Assembly: GCA_046349635.1 (NCBI GenBank) | Contig: JAXMBX010000005.1 | Span: 96,062-160,061, forward strand | Direction: 5' to 3' | Length of the DNA: 64,000 nucleotides | Origin: JAXMBX01 sp046349635 | GTDB lineage: Bacteria; Planctomycetota; Planctomycetia; Planctomycetales; Planctomycetaceae | In this document: positions 43,912 through 51,497 of the stretch, in pieces | Numbering within the stretch: position 1 is the first letter of the stretch | How the letters are laid out: every line of letters begins with the position of its first letter | Translations under genes and position numbers: made by a program | The notes under the pieces: model-generated | What the model was told of the DNA's origin: nothing | What the model saw: only the letters and a program-made list of their open reading frames with translations | The model's database searches: none

Positions 43912-44694
43912 TCAATGCTGCTTGGGGTGGGAATGCGTCGCGTGATGCGGGTGATGTCCGGAGGGAGAAGCAATCATTGCCCCGGCGAGGTGGAAATCCA
44001 GAACCAGCGGCAGATGGTCGGACGCCTTTTTCGCCATCGGGGTTCGGACCACGTGCGCCTGCTTCAGATGAATCTCCCCGCGCAGAAAGGCCTTATCAAG
44101 CGACCCCATCGGCCAATACGCCGGGAAAGAACGAAACCGTCGCGGCGGTGTCGTGACCTGCGAAAAGCCATGCTCTTGGAACACTTTTCGCGCGAGCGTA
44201 TTCCGCCAGTCGTTGAAGTCCCCGATGATCAGCGTCGGATGCTTGTCCGACTCCCGGAACAAAGGGTGATGCAACAGGTGCCGCACCTGCCACTGACGCA
44301 TCCGTTCCGCCAGACCCAGGTGCCAGTTAATCAGGTGCAACGGCCCTTCCGGCGTATCAATCAGGGCGATCTGTGCCCCACGCGCCTTTCGCCCCTGATA
44401 CGTCAACGACACCTGGTGGTGGGCTTTCAAAGGCCAGCGCGATAGCAGCAGGTTCCCATAGCCCCCCTCTTTCAGATGCACGTTCAACTGATACATCTGC
44501 CCCACGGAGTGAAAGTACTCCGCCAGCAGCCGGGGCTGGTCGTGATACTTCGATCGGCGGACATGCCGGTCCACTTCCTGCAGGCAGATGAAATCGGGGT
44601 TCTCGTGTTCGATCACCTCGATGATCCGCTCGAGTTTGTAACGGCGGTCCCGTCCACCGATCCCCTTGTGGATGTTGTAACTCAGTAACCGCAT
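43912..44694 (-). CDS. Endonuclease/exonuclease/phosphatase (EEP) family hydrolase
   Basis: 260 aa from the ATG at 44694, which has GAGGGG ahead of it. MRLLSYNIHKGIGGRDRRYK opens the fold with the Asn; CLQEVDRH carries the metal-binding Glu, INWHLGL the His, IIGDFNDWR the Asp-x-Asn pair and KASDHLPLVLDF the final Asp-His. Such enzymes cleave phosphodiesters in DNA, RNA or lipids; the YbhP-like subgroup often lies near cardiolipin synthases, but none is seen here. The C-terminal tail is unusually His-rich (HHPHHATHSHPKQH), which may bind metal. Confidence 0.87.
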   Translation of the reverse strand: MRLLSYNIHKGIGGRDRRYKLERIIEVIEHENPDFICLQEVDRHVRRSKYHDQPRLLAEYFHSVGQMYQLNVHLKEGGYGNLLLSRWPLKAHHQVSLTYQGRKARGAQIALIDTPEGPLHLINWHLGLAERMRQWQVRHLLHHPLFRESDKHPTLIIGDFNDWRNTLARKVFQEHGFSQVTTPPRRFRSFPAYWPMGSLDKAFLRGEIHLKQAHVVRTPMAKKASDHLPLVLDFHLAGAMIASPSGHHPHHATHSHPKQH

Positions 44695-45016
44695 CTGGCC
44701 CCTCGCCCCCTGTTGAGCGTCCGTCGTCTCTTCCACTCTGCCGCCGGAAAGTCCTTGACGGCGCTTCCGGTCGACCGTGGAATTCTGGCATCGAACCGGG
44801 ATCAGATCCAGTTTCCGGATCGAATTTGTCACTCCCGGCTGGGAGAGCGTAAGATTTACAACCGGGACTTGTAGAAACGTCCGAAAGTAGCGATAGAATC
44901 GAGTCTTACGGCGATTTCGCAGCGTCGGGAAGGTAAACAAGCCGCCGTGACTTGTGGGACGTGGTGAGATGCGGTAATTTGTCCGATTCCCACCCCGTTT
45001 TGCGGTTGGTGGACAG
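44695..45016. other. Gene-free stretch upstream of tRNA-Leu
   Basis: 322 bases between divergent units. It must contain promoters for the EEP gene (minus) and for the tRNA (plus). The nearest candidate for the tRNA, a TAGAAT box about 120 bases upstream, has no good -35 partner, so no site is named. Confidence 0.5.
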
Positions 45017-45099
45017 GCCCAAGTGGCGGAATGGCAGACGCGCTAGGTTCAGGTCCTAGTGAGGTAACACTCGTGGAGGTTCGACTCCTCTCTTGGGCA
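45017..45099 (+). tRNA. tRNA-Leu (anticodon CAG)
   Basis: 83 nt. Acceptor arms GCCCAAG and CTTGGGC pair. The anticodon stem CTAGG/CCTAG encloses the loop TTCAGGT with CAG in the middle. The variable arm is long (class II), and the T arm GGAGGTTCGACTCCTC carries the TTCGA loop. The discriminator is A, and CCA is not encoded. Confidence 0.97.
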
Positions 45100-45106
45100 C
45101 TCCAGC

Positions 45107-45150
45107 AAAGGGACTTACGGTCTTCGATCGTAGGTCCCTTTGTCTTTTTT
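45107..45150 (+). terminator. Rho-independent terminator of tRNA-Leu
   Basis: AAAGGGAC pairs with GTCCCTTT, with an inner TACG/CGTA pairing, followed by a T run (TCTTTTTT). It starts eight bases after the tRNA. The descending arm and T run also form the first codons of the open frame of the DUF1593 gene. Confidence 0.85.
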
Positions 45151-45153
45151 GCC

Positions 45154-46458
45154 CTGTCACTGCTGGGGCTGTCAGGAGTTACCTCGACCAGAGCAAGCGC
45201 GCACGAACGCCTGCGCGTGATCGTCGAGACAGATGCCGGCGGCGACCCGGATGATGAACAGTCCCTCGTCCGGTTTCTGCTCTATGTCAATGAGTGGGAC
45301 GTCGAGGGGATCATCGGCACCCGCGAACGGGCCCGCGACGGCGAGAACCTCAACACCGAGCGGACCGGGATGGGGATCATCCGCAGGCAACTGAAAGCCT
45401 ATGGCGAATGCTATTCGCACCTCATCCAGCATGACCCGCGCTATCCGACCGAAGGGCAACTGCAGAAGCGGACCGTCGCGGGATTCGGCGGTGATGCTGG
45501 AGTGAAGTTGATTCTCAACGCCGTCGATGCGGCTGATCCTCGTCCCATCTGGTTCCTCAACTGGGGGACCGATCATGGCTCGGACGGAAGCAGCCTCAAG
45601 CGGGCCCTCGACCAGGTCCTGAAAGAACGGGGCCAGGCAGGCTACGCGAAGTTCAAGCAGAAACTCCGATTAAGCTCCGCCGACAAGTTCGAAGAACACA
45701 CGACGAAACTGCAGCCCCCGTTTCCGATCTGGGTCGATACTTTCCGCCCCGAACTCGAACGACGTCGCTGGTACCACCGTTTCTCCGGCATCACCGCAAC
45801 TGCGGGAGGCTTCGACGTGCAGCGGGATCTTCTCACCGGCCACGGCCCGCTTGGTGCTCTTTATCCGCTCAACACCACCCATCCGCAGAAAGAAGGGGAC
45901 ACGATGACGTTTCTGTATCTCGTCCCCACCGGGATGAACGATCCCAACGAACCGACATGGGGCAGTTGGGCAGGGCGATACGGACGCCAGGAGGCCTTTC
46001 CGAACGCCAATTACTACTGGGCCAACCAGGCAGACACTTGGGACGGCAAGACGCATCGCGACCAGACCCTACGCCGGTTCGCGGCGGATCTGCAGAACGA
46101 TTTCCGCGCCCGTCTCGACTGGTGCGTAAAATCACGGGCAGAGGCTAACCATCCGCCCACGGTCAAAATCACCGGCCCGCGCCACCGCACCCCGAAGCCG
46201 GGTGAGTTCTTGCGTTTGGATGCCAGCGGCACGAGCGACCCCGACAACGACCGGCTGACGTACGAGTGGTGGCATTATCCCGAGCCAGGGACCTATCGCG
46301 GCCCTCTGAAGATCGACCAGCCTAATTCTTCGATGTTGAATGTCATCACGCCGGAAGTGAAGGAACCCTGCACCCTCCACATCATCCTGACCGTCCGCGA
46401 CCACGGCTCCCCACCTCTGACCCGTTATGGCCGCGTGGTGGTAACGATTGAGCCGTGA
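45154..46458 (+). CDS. DUF1593 protein (nucleoside-hydrolase-like), start codon not found
   Basis: The body (RLRVIVETDAGGDPDDEQSL and onward) is a DUF1593 protein: a nucleoside-hydrolase-like domain with the Asp cluster DAGGDPDDE, GTDHGSDGSSLKRAL and FPIWVDTFRPELERRRWYHR, then a C-terminal Ig-like part (LRLDASGTSDPDNDRLTYEW). Such proteins are exported and probably act on plant glycans. A signal-peptide core (FVFFALSLLGLSGVTSTRAS) precedes it, but the only ATG or GTG in frame before it lie inside the tRNA (45031, 45073). The next GTG, at 45217, would lose the signal. The coordinate given is the first in-frame CTG after the terminator. Possibly 5'-truncated. Confidence 0.72.
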   Translation: MSLLGLSGVTSTRASAHERLRVIVETDAGGDPDDEQSLVRFLLYVNEWDVEGIIGTRERARDGENLNTERTGMGIIRRQLKAYGECYSHLIQHDPRYPTEGQLQKRTVAGFGGDAGVKLILNAVDAADPRPIWFLNWGTDHGSDGSSLKRALDQVLKERGQAGYAKFKQKLRLSSADKFEEHTTKLQPPFPIWVDTFRPELERRRWYHRFSGITATAGGFDVQRDLLTGHGPLGALYPLNTTHPQKEGDTMTFLYLVPTGMNDPNEPTWGSWAGRYGRQEAFPNANYYWANQADTWDGKTHRDQTLRRFAADLQNDFRARLDWCVKSRAEANHPPTVKITGPRHRTPKPGEFLRLDASGTSDPDNDRLTYEWWHYPEPGTYRGPLKIDQPNSSMLNVITPEVKEPCTLHIILTVRDHGSPPLTRYGRVVVTIEP

Positions 46459-46612
46459 GAGGGGTGAAAATGCTCTTGGAAAAGGAGGTTTTTCAACATG
46501 TGACGGTCGTGGCGCGAACAGTGAGCGAGTTCGCTGTGTCTGAGTCCTGCAGTGAAGTTTTCTTGCCTGAACTGATTCGCTTGGTACTGAAAGATTGCGA
46601 AAAGGTGCAGAG

Positions 46613-46897
46613 ATGTTGTCCTCAGACGAAGCCATCGCCATGGGGTGTAAGAAATACCGTGAGCTTTATCCTGTAGGGACAATCCCGCGAGACCTTGAAG
46701 AGCAGGGAGTCCTTGGGGCTACTCCCGAAGGGCTGCGTGTGTTTGTCTACATCACGTATTGGTTTGCCGGTGAACGACAACCATTTTATTTGTTCAAGGT
46801 TTCCGTGGACCGTTTATCGGGGGAGACTCGCATCGAACATGCGGAAGATTGGCGTGAGCTCGTCGGAAGGGAATTCGATAATTCTCGAAGCCTGTGA
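46613..46897 (+). CDS. Hypothetical protein, 94 aa
   Basis: Small soluble protein from the ATG at 46613, with AAAGG ahead. A short helical opening (SSDEAIAMGCKKYRELYP) is followed by beta-strand material (GLRVFVYITYWFAGERQPFY, LFKVSVDRLSGETRIEHAED). No family recognised. Its base composition seems lower in GC than that of its neighbours. A second, overlapping frame upstream (46500-46676) may be a separate small gene or the displaced front of this one. Confidence 0.5.
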   Translation: MLSSDEAIAMGCKKYRELYPVGTIPRDLEEQGVLGATPEGLRVFVYITYWFAGERQPFYLFKVSVDRLSGETRIEHAEDWRELVGREFDNSRSL

Positions 46898-47071
46898 TCA
46901 AAATATGTTCAGGCTTGTGCAGTGAGTTGAGAGCAGTTCACGAGTAGCACAGGTTAACCGTACTCAGTTTACCTGTGTGCGGCAGCACAAGAGGAGAGTT
47001 CAATTCAGCGCACTTCCTCTGAACATTTACCGGTACGAATCCTGACCGGCCATCGATATCCCGAATAACCC

Positions 47072-47857
47072 CTACTTCCCCGGCACCCCCAGCGACTTCC
47101 CACCATCAATCGCCAGACTGGTGCCGGAGACCATGATCGCAGCGTCACTCGCCAGATACAGCGCCGCCTGGGCCACTTCCTCCGGCGTGATCAACCGCCC
47201 ATGCGCTCGAACAAGCGGACTCGCTTCGAGCAGTTGACGTCGCGCCGCTGCCGGATCGGCGTGCTGCAGCAGGTCGGTCTCCAGCATCCGGGTCCGTTCC
47301 ACCGGGCCGGGGCAGATCGCATTCACACGGATCTTGTCCTTCGCGTGACATAACCCCAGACTCTTCGTGAGGGCCACCACCGCTCCCTTGCTGATGGAGT
47401 AGACCGGATCATGCGCGCGGGGAAGCAGCCCGGCGTTGCTGGCGACATTGATGATCGACCCGCCCCCCGATTTGATCATCCAGGGGATTGCCGCTTTGCA
47501 GGCAAAGAACGGACCTTTGAGATTCGTGTCGAGACACTTGTCCCAGTCCTCTTCGCTGACCGCGTCAATCTGCTTCACCATCCCCACCCCGGCGTTATTG
47601 ACGAGGATGTCCAGCCGGCCAAACGCTGACGCCGCGCCGTCCATCAACCGCCGCAACGCCTCCGGCTCCCGGACATCGCACGTCTCTGAGCGAATCCCCA
47701 GGTTCTGAAAAGCCTCTTCATTCTCCGGCATCTGGTCGATATCTCCGACCGTGACGTGCGCGCCATGTTGAGCGAACAGAATCGCCGTCGCCCGGCCGAT
47801 GCCGTTCGAGCCTCCGGTGATCACCGTCACCCGCCCCGCCAGAAGTTGTGGAGTCAT
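47072..47857 (-). CDS. SDR-family oxidoreductase
   Basis: Classical short-chain dehydrogenase, 261 aa. TVITGGSNGIGRATAILFAQ is the cofactor motif TGxxxGIG, followed by HVTVGDID, where the Asp favours NAD. ILVNNAGVGMV holds the NNAG motif, IINVASNAGLLPRAHDPVYS the active-site Ser region and YSISKGAVVALTKS the Tyr-x3-Lys. AICPGPVERTRMLETDL and VSGTSLAIDGGKSLG close the fold. The substrate is unknown. It stands alone between a small hypothetical gene and the blaI unit. Confidence 0.92.
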   Translation of the reverse strand: MTPQLLAGRVTVITGGSNGIGRATAILFAQHGAHVTVGDIDQMPENEEAFQNLGIRSETCDVREPEALRRLMDGAASAFGRLDILVNNAGVGMVKQIDAVSEEDWDKCLDTNLKGPFFACKAAIPWMIKSGGGSIINVASNAGLLPRAHDPVYSISKGAVVALTKSLGLCHAKDKIRVNAICPGPVERTRMLETDLLQHADPAAARRQLLEASPLVRAHGRLITPEEVAQAALYLASDAAIMVSGTSLAIDGGKSLGVPGK

Positions 47858-47986
47858 GCTGCATTCCCTGATGTGATTGGAGAGTCTGCAGGCATGGTAC
47901 CAAAAACAACAGGCGGGAGTCTTGCAGTGGATGGAGCCACAGCAAAACCCCCGCCTGAAAAAGGGGGAGTCAGGTCTCTGTTCCGA

Positions 47987-48748
47987 TCAGGCACTACCTT
48001 TCGGAGGAGTCGCAGGGGTGTCAGTAGCGGCCTTCTTGGGAGCCGCGGCGTCCTTCAGCTTCTGCAGTTCGGCCCGGACTTCCTCCAGTTGCTTCCGGAG
48101 TGTCTGGACGTCCCCTTTCAGTTCCGCGACCGTCTTCTGGACTTCCTGCATCCCGGGGCCTCCGGGGGGATGTTCCTTGCGGAACTGTTCCTCAGCCGCA
48201 TCCGCTTCCTTATTGAGAGCAGCCGCTTGATCCTTCCGGCCTACCTTTTCCAGTTCACGGGCGGCCCGACGGAGATGCTCATACGTCGGCATCGGACGGT
48301 CGGGATGCATCATCATCAGGAAGTCCATCTCCGGACCGCCGGGACCACGACGTCCCATCATCCGGCCACCCATCGGACCTCCCATGTGGCGGGGGCCGTC
48401 ATCGTCATCCCGTTCATGCGGGGGTGGCGGCGGGCGATGGCCGCGCGGACCATGGTCACGGGGGCCGTCATCATCTTCGTCACGTTCGTGCGGGGGAGGT
48501 GGAGGACGGTGTCCACGGGGACCGCGCGGGCCACGTTCTTCCCGGTCGTCGTCATCATCGCCTCGCGGGCGACGTGGCGGCGGCGGACGATCGTCATCGT
48601 CACGATCTTCGTCGCGGTCTGCGCCACGCGGCGGCGGACCCTTGGGTTGGGCGGACAAATGGCTGACCGTGGTGAGCGTCGCGATCAGCGCGATCGACGC
48701 CACAATCCCGGTCAGGATCGTCATTCTCGGTGACAGAAATTTCTTCAT
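47987..48748 (-). CDS. Exported Asp/Arg/Pro-rich protein with coiled-coil end
   Basis: 253 aa. The signal sequence is MKKFLSPRMTILTGIVASIA ... LSAQ. Residues of about 37-130 are low-complexity, alternating acidic runs (DRDEDRDDDD) and proline runs (RPPPPPHERD). A unit of about 22 residues (GPRGHRPPPPPHERD plus DDDGPR) occurs twice in tandem. The C-terminal half is helical with heptads (QKTVAELKGDVQTLRKQLEE, VRAELQKLKDA). Function unknown; an envelope or periplasmic protein is likely. It starts 45 bases after the blaR1 stop, so it is probably the last gene of that unit. Confidence 0.75.
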   Translation of the reverse strand: MKKFLSPRMTILTGIVASIALIATLTTVSHLSAQPKGPPPRGADRDEDRDDDDRPPPPRRPRGDDDDDREERGPRGPRGHRPPPPPHERDEDDDGPRDHGPRGHRPPPPPHERDDDDGPRHMGGPMGGRMMGRRGPGGPEMDFLMMMHPDRPMPTYEHLRRAARELEKVGRKDQAAALNKEADAAEEQFRKEHPPGGPGMQEVQKTVAELKGDVQTLRKQLEEVRAELQKLKDAAAPKKAATDTPATPPKGSA

Positions 48749-48793
48749 GCTCTGCTCCTGATGTCTGAAACACGGTTCATTTTGTGGGAGAAT

Positions 48794-50401
48794 TTAGGGC
48801 ATCCGACGATCATCCACGGGCGCATCGTTATGCTCCCGCGGAGGCTGGGGGAGTGGTATTTCTTTCAGTAGCTCCGCGACGGAACGGGGCAAACGCTCTC
48901 CCTTCTGGACGAACTGATTGCCGATGGCTTTCATTTTCGCAAAACGGGCCAGCAACTCGGCAAACCGTTGCTGTTGTTCCGCAGTTTGTTCGATGTTGTT
49001 AGGGGGAATGCTGAAGGCCGTTTGATTGACCGCTTCAAGTTCTTGCTTCAGTAGTGCAATCTCTTTCTGCAGCTCCGCGAATTCATCGACAGTAATTCGC
49101 TTGTTGTCGACGGCAGCAGATGACTGTTCGGCTTTGGGTTCGTCCGCCGCGAATGTCCGCGGCAAGGGAAGAATGCCCGTCACCTGCGGCCCCAGGAGTG
49201 TCACGCCCAGCAGAAGCACTCCAGACAGCGGCCACAGCAATCGTCGCCAGCGACCGCTCCGCCAGGGATCAGTAACGGGGTCTTCCAGCAGGCTTTCCAC
49301 TCTCCGCGAAAGTTCCGCCCCCTGGCTCAACGTGGCGACAACCAGCGAGGGATTGGGGGGGAGCTTCCAGCTCAAGACCCGGGTGAGACATTCCGCCAGA
49401 GCGATCGGATCGGCCGTCCATTCAACCGCCAGCGCATCGCATTCCACCTCGGCGACCTGTTGCCAGCGACGCCGCGCAGGCCAGAGCAGAGGCTGAAACG
49501 GAAACGCCAGTTGCACCAGAAACGTTCCCGCGAGCCACAGGGGATCGCGACGTACGAGATGGGCCAGTTCGTGGGCGAGCAGGCTTTTCAGTTCCGCCCG
49601 ACTCAATTCGTCGAGGGCGCGTTGGGGAAGAGTAATCGTCGGCTGCAACCATCCCGCAGCACCCGGTTCTTCCTCTCCTGCCGTTACCATCAGGCGGATG
49701 GTGCGGCGATAACGCGCGTCATGCTGGAGTTCCGCCAGCACCTCCACCGCGGTCCCTGCCGTAAGCAGTTGTTGTGTCCGTGTCTCCGCAAACAGAGCGG
49801 AGAGATGTTTTCCCCAGCGGATCAGGCCAAAGGTGAGGAAGGCCATTGAAACGCATCCCGCCAGCCGCGAGAGCCAGGCCCAGGTGAGCCATGCAGGCAC
49901 AGTAAACCAGGAAGTCACAGTGGACCACGAGGTTGCATTCGGGAAGAGCAGGGGGGATGTCGCGACACTCCCGGATTTCGCCGAAGTCGCTTCCGCAGGG
50001 ATCTCTTGTCTCGCGATCTTCAGCGGCAGGCGGACACGTTCGACTTCTGGCAATCCGGCATCCCGGGCCTGGAGGGAATTGTGGAAAACGAGAGCGGGCA
50101 GCAGTTCTACCCGGGGGTCGGAAGGTGTTTCTTTCGCCGCCGGGATCGATCGTGCCGTGGCCAGCGAAATTGCGAAGGGGGACCGCCACCAGCCTGCCGT
50201 TTGCACGGTCGCAGTCAGAAACGCCCCCACGAGGGCCGTTTTCCACAGCCGTTCCTGTAACGCCGGACTCATCTGTGGGCGGAATTTGAAGAGCACCCAG
50301 ACCCCGCCGATGAGGAGCGTGGAGTGCATCCACCAGGTCAGAATCCACGTTCCTGTACCCTGCAAGAATGCATGTAAGAAGTCCGGCAAGAAATCAGGCA
50401 T
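48794..50401 (-). CDS. BlaR1-like M56 membrane metallopeptidase without lactam sensor
   Basis: 535 aa. The N-terminus holds membrane segments (WILTWWMHSTLLIGGVWVLF and later WLTWAWLSRLAGCVSMAFLT). The M56 zinc site is LKSLLAHELAHLVRRDPLWL, with HELAH at its centre, then another hydrophobic pair (LLWPLSGVLLLGVTLLG). BlaR1 and MecR1 carry a penicillin-binding sensor domain after this. Here the extracytoplasmic part is a helical coiled coil (DEFAELQKEIALLKQELEAV and QQQRFAELLARFAKM) with no SxxK or KTG motif. It probably cleaves BlaI in response to a different signal. It overlaps blaI by 8 bases. Confidence 0.88.
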   Translation of the reverse strand: MPDFLPDFLHAFLQGTGTWILTWWMHSTLLIGGVWVLFKFRPQMSPALQERLWKTALVGAFLTATVQTAGWWRSPFAISLATARSIPAAKETPSDPRVELLPALVFHNSLQARDAGLPEVERVRLPLKIARQEIPAEATSAKSGSVATSPLLFPNATSWSTVTSWFTVPAWLTWAWLSRLAGCVSMAFLTFGLIRWGKHLSALFAETRTQQLLTAGTAVEVLAELQHDARYRRTIRLMVTAGEEEPGAAGWLQPTITLPQRALDELSRAELKSLLAHELAHLVRRDPLWLAGTFLVQLAFPFQPLLWPARRRWQQVAEVECDALAVEWTADPIALAECLTRVLSWKLPPNPSLVVATLSQGAELSRRVESLLEDPVTDPWRSGRWRRLLWPLSGVLLLGVTLLGPQVTGILPLPRTFAADEPKAEQSSAAVDNKRITVDEFAELQKEIALLKQELEAVNQTAFSIPPNNIEQTAEQQQRFAELLARFAKMKAIGNQFVQKGERLPRSVAELLKEIPLPQPPREHNDAPVDDRRMP

Positions 50402-50801
50402 GAGGGGTTTCCCCGTTTTGTTTGCGGCGGATCAGGTCCTGAAGCCGGGCCAGTTCCTCGGCGGAAACTTCACTGTTGTCCAGGAGATGGCAGACCATCT
50501 CCGTCACGTTTCCCGCGAACAGCTTTTCCGCGAGGTCATTCATCATGGAACGGCTGACCTGCTCCTGTTTCAACAGGGAGCGGTAGGCGTGCCCCCGGCC
50601 GACGGCCCGGCGGTCCACCTGTTTTTTACGTTCCAGCTTGGTGAGCATGGTGGCGACTGTCGTGTGGGCCAGCGGTCGCCCCGCTTGTTCCAGCGCTTCC
50701 CGGACTTCGGCGACGGTCGCTTCCCCCCGGTCCCACAGAACCTGCATGATCGCGAGTTGCAATGCGGCGAGTTGATGTTTCGTAGACATGCCTGACGTCA
50801 T
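50394..50801 (-). CDS. blaI: BlaI/MecI-family transcriptional repressor
   Basis: 135 aa winged-helix repressor. LAALQLAIMQVLWDRGEATV is the family's first helices, TVAEVREALEQAGRPLAHTT the recognition region (helix 3), and VATMLTKLERKKQVDRRAVG leads into the wing. The C-terminal dimer helices contain LAEKLFAGNVTEMVCHLLD, the segment where BlaR1-type proteases usually cut. Two ATGs lie 12 bases apart; the first is kept. It overlaps the M56 gene by 8 bases. Two palindromes in its own promoter point to autoregulation. Confidence 0.93.
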   Translation of the reverse strand: MTSGMSTKHQLAALQLAIMQVLWDRGEATVAEVREALEQAGRPLAHTTVATMLTKLERKKQVDRRAVGRGHAYRSLLKQEQVSRSMMNDLAEKLFAGNVTEMVCHLLDNSEVSAEELARLQDLIRRKQNGETPHA

Positions 50802-50853
50802 TTTCCGTCCCTGCTCTGGGCTGCTCCCGTGATCACCCTCTCCTCGGCGGCTT

Positions 50854-50871
50854 CTTCTACCGAAGTAGAAG
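50854..50871. promoter_or_regulatory. BlaI operator candidate 1
   Basis: CTTCTACCGAAGTAGAAG: arms CTTCTAC and GTAGAAG flank a four-base centre. It lies just downstream of the -10 box of the blaI promoter, near the expected transcription start. The form resembles the TACxxxxGTA core of BlaI/MecI operators. Confidence 0.72.
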
Positions 50872-50873
50872 TC

Positions 50874-50902
50874 ATATTACTACCGTGGTAGAAGTTGGTC
50901 AA
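50874..50902 (-). promoter_or_regulatory. blaI promoter
   Basis: Minus strand: TTGACC (50902-50897), 17 bases, TAATAT (50879-50874). It is the best promoter match in the window. The spacer is occupied by operator 2, so repressor binding would block RNA polymerase directly. Confidence 0.72.
50877..50893. promoter_or_regulatory. BlaI operator candidate 2
   Basis: Core CTACCGTGGTAG (50880-50891) is a perfect inverted repeat with outer T/A extension. It lies within the -35/-10 spacer. Its centre is about 23 bases from the centre of operator 1, roughly two helical turns, as in tandem BlaI sites. Confidence 0.72.
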
Positions 50903-51086
50903 CGGGAAAATCTATGAAATGGAAAAAATCCACGCCGTCGGTTTGAACCCCGCTCGCGGGCAAAAGCATCGCCCGGATCTTCCCTCTCCCGAAATTTCTC
51001 AAATTTTGTTATCGTTCCGGGACAAGATCCCCCCCTGATTTTCTCGGGGCGATCCTCACGGAAGAACAGCGTCCAGGGAGGGAAAC

Positions 51087-51431
51087 ATGCTGGCAGCCAC
51101 ACAACGAATTGGATTTGGGATCAGTCTGCTCGCCGTCGGTCTGGTCTGTTTTGCCTGGGGGGCGGAGACCCCTAAGCCGGAACAGGCCAAAAAAGATCCT
51201 CCCGCACCCACGACTGCCCAACTGCTGGAAAAAATCGCCGCTCTCGAGCAGCGGATTTCCAGACTGGAACAGGGACGGGAAAAAACGGTCCACTTTGTTC
51301 CCGCCACTCAACCCGCCCCCCTTCCCGAGGGAGCGCATGACGACGACGATTGGAAGTCCCGCGCCACGGGGAGCCGGGTTGTGAACGGCATGCGGGTTTA
51401 TTTTCTCCCTCTGTCACAGCGCAAGGACTAA
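51087..51431 (+). CDS. Small exported protein with coiled-coil segment
   Basis: 114 aa. The signal peptide is in residues 1-26 (GFGISLLAVGLVCFAWGAET). A charged Pro/Lys stretch follows, then a short leucine-zipper-like helix (LLEKIAALEQRISRLEQGRE) and a conserved-looking C-terminal strand region (VNGMRVYFLPLSQRKD). No family recognised. It is divergent from blaI across about 285 bases; GGAGGG precedes the start. It is followed by the SASA esterase gene on the same strand (66-base gap). Confidence 0.65.
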   Translation: MLAATQRIGFGISLLAVGLVCFAWGAETPKPEQAKKDPPAPTTAQLLEKIAALEQRISRLEQGREKTVHFVPATQPAPLPEGAHDDDDWKSRATGSRVVNGMRVYFLPLSQRKD

Positions 51432-51497
51432 ATCGTCGGCTTTTCCTTGCGATATAAAGCACCTTCTGAAGTTCACCCCTGGCATCGCGAGGTTGAA

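Noticed and set aside
45017..45099. tRNA-Leu as the attachment site of an integrated island
   Set aside because: No integrase and no repeated 3' end of the tRNA gene were seen downstream within the window.
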